Of a DNA stretch of 19,143 nt, positions 1 through 6,873 are shown piece after piece (the stretch's first letter is position 1; the number at the start of each line of letters is the position of its first letter). Under the pieces are notes generated by a model. That model saw only the letters and a program-made list of their open reading frames with translations, was not told the origin of the DNA and made no database searches. The stretch covers positions 1 through 19,143 of the forward strand of contig JANOLJ010000133.1 of assembly GCA_031419715.1 (NCBI GenBank), given 5' to 3'. This DNA is from JAEMQF01 sp031419715. GTDB lineage: Bacteria; Pseudomonadota; Gammaproteobacteria; Burkholderiales; Burkholderiaceae_C. Position numbers and translations under genes: made by a program.

Positions 1-55
1 GCGTCAGCGCGTCCGCGCTCGCCTTCACCTGCACCGCCTTGCCCATCACCTTCAT
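1..55 (-). CDS. Start of an unidentified gene, cut by the window edge
   Basis: Only about 18 codons are present, beginning Met-Lys-Val-Met-Gly-Lys-Ala-Val-Gln-Val. The start is supported by a full GGAGGT ribosome binding site on the minus strand at 61-66, five bases from the ATG. The frame stays open to the edge. The gene is divergent from the hydrolase gene to its right, so the stretch 56-203 probably holds promoters for both; I see no convincing -35/-10 pair in it. The product cannot be named from so few residues. Confidence 0.5.
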   Translation of the reverse strand, partial: MKVMGKAVQVKASADALT

Positions 56-203
56 CGCCGACCTCCATCCAATGTTGCAATGAAAGCAGAAGGTACTCAG
101 TTCAAATCGTCAAATCATGCAGATTTGCCGGAGGGACACGCAGCTCTGCGATGCCTGGCGGTATGCTCCGGGACATGACCAACAAGATGAGCGATTGAGT
201 GGC

Positions 204-1031
204 ATGTCGATGGAACTTGGGGTTCGGCGTTTCGGAGTGCCCACGCGCCAATGTCTTGGCCTCTTGCAGCGCCCGCCACCCGGCAGGCCGCCGCGCGCTG
301 CATTCTTGATGTGCCGACCATTCGGCCAGGAGGCCGTGCGCACGGCGCCGATTTACCGGGCGGTGTCGGATCGACTGGCGCGCGAGGGTTGCGCGGTATT
401 GAGCATCGACTACCACGGGTGCGGCGATTCCCCGGGCGACCCGGAGAATCAGGCCCTTGCCGATTGGGCGGTCGATGTGCTGGCCGCGCAGGCGCAATTG
501 AGCGACGATGCGCCTGGCGTGCCAGTGCATTGGTTCGCAATGGGTTTGGGTGCGAATATCGCCGCGCTCGCGGCGCAGCAGAGCGCAATCGCACCGGCCT
601 GCCTAGTCCTTTGGGAACCGGTGGTCGACGGACCCCAATACTTGGCGCGACTTCTGGATGTGCACCGCCAGGAGTTGACGCGCGAGATGCAGCGCTCGTG
701 GCAGACGCTGACGACGCGGGGTGGCGAAGTCGAGCCCGTTTTCCCCGGCAGCGTGCTCGGGTTCACCGTGGGCACGCGGTTGCATCGCGATTTGCTCGCC
801 GCCCGCAGCCTACCGCTGCGCGAAATCGCGCAGCGCGGCACCCGTATCGTGTTGGTGTTGCAAGACCCGAAGCGCTTCGAGCCGATCGCTTCGAACTTCG
901 CCCAACTGCGCGTGCAGGCTGTCGAGACGCCCACGAATTGGTTGACGATCGAGGCGCGGGGCACGGCGATCGTGCCGCAAGAAATACCGCAAACGCTGTT
1001 GTCCACATTGCGGCCGATGTCCCATGAATGA
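204..1031 (+). CDS. Alpha/beta-hydrolase-fold protein resembling exosortase-A-associated hydrolase 2, nucleophile serine missing
   Basis: This 275-residue protein has the alpha/beta hydrolase layout: a strand followed by RPFGQE (about 38-43), then IDYHGCGDSPGD (68-79), where the first core strands and their loops lie. The nucleophile elbow at 112-116 reads AMGLG, where active family members have G-x-S-x-G, so the serine is a glycine. No obvious catalytic His is seen near the C-terminus. It resembles the exosortase-A-associated hydrolase 2 group, which as I recall also often lacks the serine; this assignment is from memory. An in-frame ATG at 117 would add 29 residues. I chose 204 because family similarity begins just after it, though neither start has a strong ribosome binding site. 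The last 8 bases overlap the next gene, implying an operon. A carrier or partner role rather than hydrolysis is inference. Confidence 0.75.
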   Translation: MSMELGVRRFGVPTRQCLGLLQRPPPGRPPRAAFLMCRPFGQEAVRTAPIYRAVSDRLAREGCAVLSIDYHGCGDSPGDPENQALADWAVDVLAAQAQLSDDAPGVPVHWFAMGLGANIAALAAQQSAIAPACLVLWEPVVDGPQYLARLLDVHRQELTREMQRSWQTLTTRGGEVEPVFPGSVLGFTVGTRLHRDLLAARSLPLREIAQRGTRIVLVLQDPKRFEPIASNFAQLRVQAVETPTNWLTIEARGTAIVPQEIPQTLLSTLRPMSHE

Positions 1032-1941
1032 GCAGACCTTCATCTTTGGGCCGGACAAGAATCTTGTCGGCACCGTCACCTTGCCTGCGCAACCCAGGCC
1101 AGATCACTCGCGCACGATGGCCTTGTTGACCAACGCAGGTGTGATTCCGCGCATCGGCCCGCATCGACTGAACGTCAAGCTGGCAAGACGATTCGCGGAG
1201 CTCGGGATCGCGACGCTGCGGTTCGACCTGAGCGGCCTGGGCGACAGCCGCCGATCGAGTTCGCGGCATTCAACGCGCGATCAGTTCGTTGCCGATACAC
1301 GTTGTGCGATGGACCTGGCGCACGCGCAGTTCGGTGCCGACCGGTTCTTCCTGGTCGGGTTTTGTTCGGGTGGCGATGTGGCGCATCTGACGGCGCTCGA
1401 AGACGAGCGCCTGGGTGCGCTGGTAATGTGGGACTCGAACGTGTACCCGACTCGTCAAGCGAAACTTCGCGGCCTGCTGCATCGGCTGCGCCGCGCCACC
1501 GTCATCTCGGTCGCACGCAAGGCGCTCATCGAGATCGTCAGCAAGGCGAAAGCGAGAACCCGCGCGCCCGCCGGCACAGCACTCGAAAGCCCAGCCATAT
1601 TCGGCCGGACGACGATGCCGCCGCGCGATGAATTCGGTCAGCGCATTCGCACCTTGGTGGATCGTGGCGTGGCGGTGATGTTCCTGTACTCCGGGGGTGA
1701 GCCTCTTTGGTACAACTATGAACGCCAATTCAGCGACATGTTCGCGTCGTATGGGTTCGTCGACCGCGTGGCCTACTCCTATATGCCGCGCTGTGATCAC
1801 ACCTTCATCCAGCCGCATGCCCAGTCCGCACTCGTCGAGCGTGTCGAACGCTGGTTGGAAGCGAGCGCCTTGCCCGCGCTGCAGCGCGGGCGCGAAACGC
1901 CCGCGAGCGCCGCCCCGTCGTCCTCCATGATGGCGGCGTGA
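1024..1941 (+). CDS. Alpha/beta-hydrolase-fold protein resembling exosortase-A-associated hydrolase 1
   Basis: A 305-residue alpha/beta hydrolase. FDLSGLGDS (68-76) matches the oxyanion-side loop of the family. The nucleophile elbow GFCSGGD (112-118) puts Cys114 where Ser is usual in G-x-S-x-G, with Ser115 beside it. A likely acid is Glu226 in the GGEPLW segment, and His259 in CDHTF is the probable catalytic His, so unlike its upstream neighbour it may be active, perhaps as a thiol hydrolase or acyltransferase. It overlaps the upstream gene by 8 bases and the downstream phosphopantetheinyl transferase by 4 (GTGA), so the three are probably translated together. The tail from about 280 is low-complexity (Ala, Ser, Pro) and its DNA contains a 20-base perfect palindrome. 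The substrate is not evident; a carrier-bound acyl chain is suggested by context only. Confidence 0.75.
   Translation: MNEQTFIFGPDKNLVGTVTLPAQPRPDHSRTMALLTNAGVIPRIGPHRLNVKLARRFAELGIATLRFDLSGLGDSRRSSSRHSTRDQFVADTRCAMDLAHAQFGADRFFLVGFCSGGDVAHLTALEDERLGALVMWDSNVYPTRQAKLRGLLHRLRRATVISVARKALIEIVSKAKARTRAPAGTALESPAIFGRTTMPPRDEFGQRIRTLVDRGVAVMFLYSGGEPLWYNYERQFSDMFASYGFVDRVAYSYMPRCDHTFIQPHAQSALVERVERWLEASALPALQRGRETPASAAPSSSMMAA
1872..1891. repeat. Perfect 20-base palindrome inside the end of the second hydrolase gene
   Basis: GCCCGCGCTGCAGCGCGGGC equals its own reverse complement. It lies in the low-complexity 3' end of the hydrolase gene, 46 bases before the start of the phosphopantetheinyl transferase gene. 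It has no loop, so it may simply reflect GC-rich codons (Pro-Ala-Leu-Gln-Arg-Gly), but in RNA it could fold near the translation start that follows. Confidence 0.5.
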
Positions 1942-2645
1942 CAGAAGGCGCATTGCCGACTCTTGACGCGGCCGAATCGCGGCGCCTGCCGGCCCCGGCG
2001 GAATATGAACTTTGGTGGGTCGATCTGCGTTTCCGGCCCGCGCCGCGGATGCAGGCCTGGCTGTCGGCGACCGAGCTGAACAAGGCCACACGCTTCGTCT
2101 TTGAACGCGACCGGCGCCGCTACCTCGCGGCACACACCGCGTTGCGCCAGTTGCTCGCGCCGCGCGCCGCGTTGGCACCGCAATGCCTGGAGTTCATTGA
2201 AGGCGAGTTCGGCAAGCCGGCGCTGCGCGATGGCGCACCATGCTCTTTCAACCTCAGCCACAGCGACGACGAAGCAGTGGTTCTGATCGCCGCCAGCGGC
2301 GAGATCGGCGTGGACGTCGAAGTGCTGAAACCGGTGCCAGACGCAATGGAACTGGCGCAGCGCAATTTCAGCACGCAGGAGATTGCCGAGCTGGCCGGGT
2401 CCGCGGCACCCTCGCGCGATGCGGCCTTTCTCACCGGATGGACGCGCAAGGAAGCGTGTCTGAAGGCCATCGGCAGCGGGCTGTCGATTGCGCCCGATTC
2501 ATTCACGGCCGGGCTCGCGCATGAGGCGTTGCACACCGACATTCGTACGCCGCGAGGGCTGGCCGAGGTCGCCGTGCAATCCTTTTGCCACGAGCAGCGC
2601 CTGTTTGTAGCCTGGGCGCGGGTCATCGCAACGCGGCAAAGTTGA
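1938..2645 (+). CDS. 4'-phosphopantetheinyl transferase, Sfp/Gsp type
   Basis: This 235-residue enzyme should move the phosphopantetheine arm of coenzyme A onto a serine of an acyl, aryl or peptidyl carrier protein. Family signatures are clear: GKP (92-94), FNLSHSDD (104-111), GVDVE (124-128) with the Mg-binding Asp126 and Glu128, and WTRKEACLKAIGSGL (168-182) with Glu172 and Lys176. The length fits Sfp-type enzymes rather than the short AcpS type, so it probably serves secondary carrier proteins. The GTG start overlaps the stop of the upstream hydrolase gene (GTGA), making coupled translation likely. Its presence suggests that a polyketide, peptide or special fatty-acyl synthase lies nearby outside the window; no carrier protein gene is visible here. 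Confidence 0.92.
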   Translation: MTEGALPTLDAAESRRLPAPAEYELWWVDLRFRPAPRMQAWLSATELNKATRFVFERDRRRYLAAHTALRQLLAPRAALAPQCLEFIEGEFGKPALRDGAPCSFNLSHSDDEAVVLIAASGEIGVDVEVLKPVPDAMELAQRNFSTQEIAELAGSAAPSRDAAFLTGWTRKEACLKAIGSGLSIAPDSFTAGLAHEALHTDIRTPRGLAEVAVQSFCHEQRLFVAWARVIATRQS

Positions 2646-2660
2646 TACGCCGCATCGGCC

Positions 2661-3227
2661 TCATCGCCACGTTCCATCGCGAATCTCGCCGAACGTGATG
2701 CGTGCCACCTCTACCGGCGCCACCCGGCGCAGCAGGTCGAGCTTCCACGCCGCGGCGTAGCTCAGATCGACGATACGCCCCTCATGGAATGGCCCGCGGT
2801 CATTGATGCGCAGGACGACGCTGCGCCCATTGGCAGGGTTCGTGACGCGCGCATAGCTCGGGATCGGCATCGTCGGGTGCGCTGCTGTCATCGCGAACAT
2901 GTCAAAGGCCTCGCCGCTGGCGGTGGGCCGACCGTGAAACTTGCGTCCGTACCAAGAGGCCAGGCCCTTTTGTCGTAGTGCCACGTCGCGCGTCAAGGGC
3001 ACGTAATCGCGCCCGAGGATCCGATACGGACTGTTCGGACCGCCGCTTCGCAGAGGCTCCACTTTCGGCTTGGCATCGGGGATGCCGGACATGGCCGCAG
3101 GCGCACTTTGCGGCGGCCCGTCGCGATGTTCGGCCGGGCCTGAAGCGCAGCCCGCGAGCAGGGCGCCGACGCCCAGCAGCGCTGCCCGTCGCGTGCCCGC
3201 GGCCGGGTCAAGTGCGCAGTGGCCCAT
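2661..3227 (-). CDS. rlpA: RlpA-family septal ring lytic transglycosylase-like lipoprotein
   Basis: A 188-residue protein with a lipoprotein signal peptide ending in the lipobox LLAGC (Cys27), so it should be anchored in a membrane facing the periplasm. Residues about 87-180 form the double-psi beta-barrel of RlpA: ASWYG (90-94), GRPTASGE (99-106), MTAAHPTMP (113-121), then INDRGPF (141-147) and RIVDLSYAAA (151-160). Known RlpA proteins cleave glycan strands lacking peptide stems; Asp143 and His117 are the expected key residues. It ends right after the barrel and has no C-terminal SPOR domain, which many RlpA proteins use to find the septum. The start at 3227 is chosen because it begins the signal peptide; the frame is open further upstream. 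It lies 19 bases downstream of udh, perhaps co-transcribed, although the functions are unrelated. Confidence 0.88.
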   Translation of the reverse strand: MGHCALDPAAGTRRAALLGVGALLAGCASGPAEHRDGPPQSAPAAMSGIPDAKPKVEPLRSGGPNSPYRILGRDYVPLTRDVALRQKGLASWYGRKFHGRPTASGEAFDMFAMTAAHPTMPIPSYARVTNPANGRSVVLRINDRGPFHEGRIVDLSYAAAWKLDLLRRVAPVEVARITFGEIRDGTWR

Positions 3228-3246
3228 CTTCAAGTGCCGCAGACAC

Positions 3247-4068
3247 TCAATCGAACGGGCCGTGGCGCACGAATGCGCCGCCTTGCCGGTGCGTCGCCGG
3301 GTCGTCCCCGTCAAGCGTGGGCTGACGCGCCTCGACCTGCGCGCGATACGGCTCCGAGCTGTCCAACGCACGAAACCCGATGTGGCGGGCGTTGCCGTTG
3401 TCCCACCAGGTCGCGAGGTTGTCCGACATGCCGTAGATGACGCTGTGCCCGACCACCGGCGCGGTCAGCGCGGCGAGCACGAGGCGCTCAAGATCGTCGT
3501 AGCTCAACCAGGTGGCGAGCATGCGCCGGTCTTTCGGTTCGGGGAAGGACGAGCCGATGCGCAGGCTCACGGTTTCGATCGCGTAGCGATTCCAGTAGAA
3601 CTGCGCGAGGTTCTCGCCAAAGGCTTTCGACAGGCCGTAGTAGCCGTCGGGCCGCATCGGCGACTTCGGTCCGATCACTTCATCCTGCCGATAAAACCCC
3701 GTCACATGATTCGAGCTTGCGAACACCACGCGGCGCACGCCTTGCTTGCGCGCCGCTTCATAGACGTGGTACGTGCCGACAATGTTGGCGGGCAAGACTT
3801 CTTCGAATGAATGTTCCGTCGACACCGCGCCCAGGTGCACTGCCGCATCGACTCCTGCGAGCAGGTCGAGCATCGCCGCCTTGTCCTCCAGGCTTGCCTG
3901 CACCACTTCCTCGCCCGCCGCAGCCGCGCCGAGATCGGCAACGTCGCTGACGCGCAGCACTGCGCAATGGCGCTTCAGGCGCGGGCGCAGCACTTGCCCC
4001 AGGCCACCCGCTGCGCCGGTGAGCAGCAGGCGGTTGAAGTGGGTTGCGGCGACAGAGGTCGGGGCCAT
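3247..4068 (-). CDS. udh: Uronate dehydrogenase (NAD-dependent, SDR family)
   Basis: This 273-residue short-chain dehydrogenase should oxidise D-galacturonate or D-glucuronate to the aldaro-lactone with NAD+, the first step of oxidative uronate breakdown. It shows the Rossmann motif TGAAGGLG (17-24), an acidic residue after the second strand (Asp42), FASSNH (116-121) and the catalytic YxxxK pair Tyr144/Lys148 in YYGLSK. The segments RIGSSFPEPKDRRML (170-184) and WWDN (221-224) closely match characterised bacterial Udh proteins as I remember them, which separates it from general sugar-nucleotide epimerases. Length is normal. It is transcribed away from the 2-hydroxyacid dehydrogenase/aldolase pair across a gap of about 70 bases, consistent with shared control. 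No clear ribosome binding site was seen before the ATG. Confidence 0.87.
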   Translation of the reverse strand: MAPTSVAATHFNRLLLTGAAGGLGQVLRPRLKRHCAVLRVSDVADLGAAAAGEEVVQASLEDKAAMLDLLAGVDAAVHLGAVSTEHSFEEVLPANIVGTYHVYEAARKQGVRRVVFASSNHVTGFYRQDEVIGPKSPMRPDGYYGLSKAFGENLAQFYWNRYAIETVSLRIGSSFPEPKDRRMLATWLSYDDLERLVLAALTAPVVGHSVIYGMSDNLATWWDNGNARHIGFRALDSSEPYRAQVEARQPTLDGDDPATHRQGGAFVRHGPFD

Positions 4069-4137
4069 GGGCTAGAGTGGATGGTACGCGCCACGGCTGC
4101 GCATGGCCTTCGAAAACGTCCGACCCAGGAGAATTCA

Positions 4138-5073
4138 ATGAAACCGAAAGTTCTGCAATACAGCCGTTTGATGCCCGTCCTGGAGCGTCAACTCGCCGAA
4201 GCGTTCGACCTGCACCGGCTTGCCGACGAAGCCGACACTAAGGCATTCCTCGCAGCACGCGGCCGCGAGTTCGCCGGCCTGGCCACCGGCGGCTTTGCCG
4301 ATGCGGCGCTGATTGGCGCCTTGCCTTCGCTGAAGGTCATCTCCAGCTTCGGTGTGGGCGTCGACAAAATCGACCTGGAAGCGGCGGGTCGCCGCGGCAT
4401 CTTGGTGGGCAATACGCCCGACGTGTTGAACGATTGCGTCGCCGACCTGGCGCTCGGCCTGGTGATCGATGTCGCGCGCGGCATGAGTGCCTCGCAGCGC
4501 TATTTGCGGCGCGGTGACTGGCCCAAGGCGAACTACCCGCTACAACGCCGCGTCAGCGGCAAACGCATGGGCATCGTCGGCCTGGGGCGCATCGGCAAGG
4601 CAATCGCGCGCCGCGCCGCGGCGTTCGACATGGAGCTGCGCTATCACAATCGCCGGCCCGTTGCGGACACGACGATGGCTTACGAGGCGTCGCTGATCGA
4701 GCTGGCGCGCTGGTCGGACTTTCTCGTCGTCATCGTTCCCGGCGGCGCCGCGACACGCCACCTCATCAACGGCGCGGTGCTCGACGCGCTCGGCCCCGAG
4801 GGCTTTCTCGTGAACGTGGCGCGCGGCAGCGTCGTTGACGAGCCGGCGTTGGTGCGCGCGTTGCAAGACAAGCGCATCGCCGGCGCCGGCCTGGACGTCT
4901 TCGAGAACGAACCCCATGTGCCGCCCGAGCTGATGCAGCTCGACAACGTGGTGCTGCTGCCGCATGTGGCCAGCGCCACGCACGAGACGCGCGCGGCGAT
5001 GGCGCAGCGCGTGTTCGACAACCTTCAGGAATTCTTCGCGCACGGCCGTCTGATCAGCGCCATCGCCGCCTAA
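4138..5073 (+). CDS. D-2-hydroxyacid dehydrogenase (glyoxylate/hydroxypyruvate reductase-like)
   Basis: This 311-residue member of the D-isomer-specific 2-hydroxyacid dehydrogenase family should reduce a 2-oxoacid such as hydroxypyruvate or glyoxylate. The substrate-domain motif SSFGVGVDKID (69-79) is followed by the nucleotide motif GLGRIG (148-153). The catalytic set is complete: Arg229 in NVARGS, Glu258 in ENEP and His276 in LPHVAS. The loop after the second Rossmann strand reads HNRR (170-173), without the acidic residue used to bind NAD, which points to NADPH. The ATG at 4138 follows a good AGGAGA site. The aldolase gene starts 34 bases downstream with a nearly identical leader, so the two are probably an operon. 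Its exact substrate is unknown; tartronate semialdehyde or hydroxypyruvate from the aldolase is a reasonable guess. Confidence 0.88.
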   Translation: MKPKVLQYSRLMPVLERQLAEAFDLHRLADEADTKAFLAARGREFAGLATGGFADAALIGALPSLKVISSFGVGVDKIDLEAAGRRGILVGNTPDVLNDCVADLALGLVIDVARGMSASQRYLRRGDWPKANYPLQRRVSGKRMGIVGLGRIGKAIARRAAAFDMELRYHNRRPVADTTMAYEASLIELARWSDFLVVIVPGGAATRHLINGAVLDALGPEGFLVNVARGSVVDEPALVRALQDKRIAGAGLDVFENEPHVPPELMQLDNVVLLPHVASATHETRAAMAQRVFDNLQEFFAHGRLISAIAA

Positions 5074-5107
5074 AGCGTTCCGATCCAAGCCCCCAGGAGA
5101 ACCCACG

Positions 5108-5863
5108 ATGAGAGAAAACCGCCTGCGCACACTGTGGAAGGCCGACCAGCCAGCAATCAACGGCTGGCTCGCGATCCCGAACAGCTTTTCCGCCGAGGTC
5201 ATGGCACAGCAGGGCTGGGACTCGCTGACGATCGACATGCAGCACGGCCTGATCGACGACGCCTCGATGGTGACGATGCTGCAGGCGATTTCCACGACGG
5301 CCACGGTTCCCGTCGTGCGCGTGCCCTGGCTGGAGCCGGGCATCGTGATGAAGGCGCTCGACGCAGGCGCCTACGCCGTGATCTGCCCGATGATCAATTC
5401 GCGCGAAGAGGCGCAGCGCTTCGTCGCCTACACGAACTACGCGCCGCGCGGCACGCGCAGCTACGGCCCGATTCGCGCCTCGATCTATGGCGGCGCGGAC
5501 TACGCGCAACACGCGAACGCGACACTGGTACGGTTCGCCATGATCGAGACCGCACAGGCCCTGGATAAGCTCGACGACATCCTGTCGGTTGAAGGTCTCG
5601 ACGCGATCTATATCGGCCCGTCGGATCTGTCGCTGTCGCTCGGTTGCCGGCCGGTCTTCGATGATGTGGACCCGCCCGTGGCGCAGGCGATTGAGCACAT
5701 CGTCGCGCGCGCCAAGGTGCATGGCGTGGTGGCGGGCGTGCACAACGGCGTTCCCGACGTAGCGCGGGCGCGCATCGCGAAGGGTTTTCGCTTCGTCACG
5801 CTGGGTTCGGACGCGCGTTTGCTGGCGGCGGGCTCGCAGCAGTTGCTGGCTGGCATGAAGTAG
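5108..5863 (+). CDS. HpcH/HpaI family class II aldolase (2-keto-3-deoxy sugar acid aldolase type)
   Basis: This 251-residue metal-dependent aldolase should split a 2-keto-3-deoxy acid into pyruvate and an aldehyde. Family catalytic residues are all present: His46 in DMQHG, Arg71 in VRVPW, metal ligands Glu147 in MIET and Asp173 in GPSDLS. Length matches GarL (5-keto-4-deoxyglucarate aldolase), RhmA and HpaI. The ATG has an AGGAGA site seven bases upstream. Sequence alone does not separate GarL-like, RhmA-like and HpaI-like specificity, but the divergent uronate dehydrogenase gene favours an aldarate product, for which GarL chemistry would give pyruvate and tartronate semialdehyde. A strong hairpin follows 20 bases after the stop codon. 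Confidence 0.88.
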   Translation: MRENRLRTLWKADQPAINGWLAIPNSFSAEVMAQQGWDSLTIDMQHGLIDDASMVTMLQAISTTATVPVVRVPWLEPGIVMKALDAGAYAVICPMINSREEAQRFVAYTNYAPRGTRSYGPIRASIYGGADYAQHANATLVRFAMIETAQALDKLDDILSVEGLDAIYIGPSDLSLSLGCRPVFDDVDPPVAQAIEHIVARAKVHGVVAGVHNGVPDVARARIAKGFRFVTLGSDARLLAAGSQQLLAGMK

Positions 5864-5883
5864 CCGGCGCGCGCGCTCCATCT

Positions 5884-5917
5884 CGGCAGGGGCGCCCGGT
5901 TGCGCGCGCCCCTGCCG
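5884..5917. terminator. Strong GC hairpin between convergent genes
   Basis: CGGCAGGGGCGC (5884-5895) and its exact reverse complement (5906-5917) form a perfect 12-bp stem with a 10-base loop, 20 bases after the aldolase stop codon. No long T run follows, so it is not a textbook intrinsic terminator, but its position fits a terminator or an RNA 3'-end stabiliser. Its right arm ends two bases before the point where similarity in the truncated transporter gene stops. Confidence 0.65.
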
Positions 5918-5918
5918 C

Positions 5919-6605
5919 GTTGGTTCGCGCCAGGCTCAGGTTGCGCCAGGTTACGCTGAACGGGTTCCAGTTGATGCGCAGGCCCGGGTCGGTGGCGGGC
6001 GAGGCCGGAATGAACTGGGCGACCGCGCGCCCCAGCACCGCCAGGCCGAGGCAGGCGCACGCGACAAACGACGCGCCCACCTCGGGCAGGGCAATGAGCA
6101 AACCGCCCGCGACGTTGCCGAGCAGAATCGCGACAAACGTGCCCATCTCGACGACGCCGTTGCGGCCGGTGATCTCGCGCTCGTTCAGGTGCTGCGGCAG
6201 GTAAGCGAACTTGACGGGCCCGAACAAGGTGGAGTGCAAGCCCATCAGAAACACGCAGGCCAGCAGCAGCGGCACGTTCGTCGCGACGAAACCCCAAGCC
6301 GCCAACGCCATGATCGCGATCTCAAGCGACTTCACGAAACGCATCAGCAGCGTCTTTTCCAGCTTGTCCGCCAACTGGCCGCTGGTCGCGGAGAACAGCA
6401 AGAAGGGCAAGATGAACAGCGCGCCGATCGCCAAACCCGCCAATGCAGGGGGCAGCCATTGCACCTGGAGCTGGTAGGTCACCATCACGGTGAGCGCGAA
6501 CTTGAACAGGTTGTCGTTGCCCGCGCCGAGGAACTGCGTCCAGAAGAATGGCGCGAAGCGCCGTTGCCGCAGCAGCGCGAACTGATTCGGGTGGGCGTCG
6601 CTCAT
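5919..6605 (-). pseudogene. 3'-truncated major facilitator transporter (LplT/Aas-transporter-like)
   Basis: From the ATG at 6605 the frame encodes about 229 residues of a normal MFS N-terminal half: FWTQFLGAGNDNLFK (21-35), several membrane segments, GQLADKLEK (76-84) and GPVKFAYLPQHL (129-140). It resembles lysophospholipid transporters and the transporter half of transporter-acyltransferase fusions. Similarity stops near 5919 in the segment RNLSLARTN. From there the frame runs through the aldolase terminator hairpin and antisense to the aldolase gene until a chance stop at 5796, giving an Ala/Arg/Pro-rich tail. The second half of the transporter, and any acyltransferase domain, is missing and does not continue in another frame, so this is a deletion or insertion junction rather than a frameshift. 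It is probably non-functional. Homology is judged by eye. Confidence 0.75.
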
Positions 6606-6672
6606 GCGCGGTGGGTCGGGTCGTCGAGGGGGCTGAACGGGCACGCTGCCAGACCATGGCCCGAAAGCCCGC

Positions 6673-6748
6673 TGGTGCGCCCGGCTGGGATCGAACCAGC
6701 AACCCCTGCCTTCGGAGGGCAGTACTCTATCCATTGAGCTACGGACGC
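6673..6748 (-). tRNA. tRNA-Arg, anticodon CCG
   Basis: The minus strand folds into a complete cloverleaf of 76 bases including the encoded CCA end. The acceptor stem pairs GCGTCCG with CGGGCGC (one T-G pair), the D arm has GCTC/GAGT around AATGGATA, and the anticodon stem CTGCC/GGCAG holds the loop CTCCGAA with anticodon CCG (6713-6715 on the plus strand), reading CGG arginine codons. The T arm is TGCTG GTTCGAT CCCAGC-like. A TAGAAT -10-like element lies just upstream at 6758-6763 on the minus strand. Confidence 0.95.
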
Positions 6749-6806
6749 AGGCGCGCGATTCTATCAGCGGGTCTGTTTCGCTCTCGGCCAATGCAGGGTC
6801 GAACCC

Positions 6807-6812
6807 TATAAT
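6807..6812 (+). promoter_or_regulatory. Consensus -10 element upstream of the cytochrome c gene
   Basis: A perfect TATAAT lies 61 bases before the cytochrome c start codon. No good -35 hexamer is seen at 16-18 bases upstream. An inverted repeat, AGGGT (6795-6799) and ACCCT (6803-6807) around CGA, abuts and overlaps the -10 and could be an operator. The tRNA -10-like element on the other strand lies about 45 bases away. Confidence 0.4.
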
Positions 6813-6873
6813 TCGCCGCGTTTGAGCGCGCGCAGCGCCCACGACCGTAGCCATTGCCAGCCGAAGGAACCCC

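Noticed and set aside
117..203. Upstream ATG for the first hydrolase
   Set aside because: No ribosome binding site, and the 29 added residues show no similarity to the family; kept only as an alternative.
3070..3810. Plus-strand open frame opposite rlpA and udh
   Set aside because: Its translation shows no recognisable domain, and both minus-strand genes are well supported.
5796..5918. In-frame extension of the truncated transporter to a stop at 5796
   Set aside because: It passes through the terminator hairpin and antisense to the aldolase, and the residues are Ala/Arg/Pro-rich with no transporter character. It is chance read-through.
5919..6605. Frameshift instead of truncation in the transporter gene
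   Set aside because: The region beyond 5919 is occupied by the aldolase gene, and no other frame continues the transporter.
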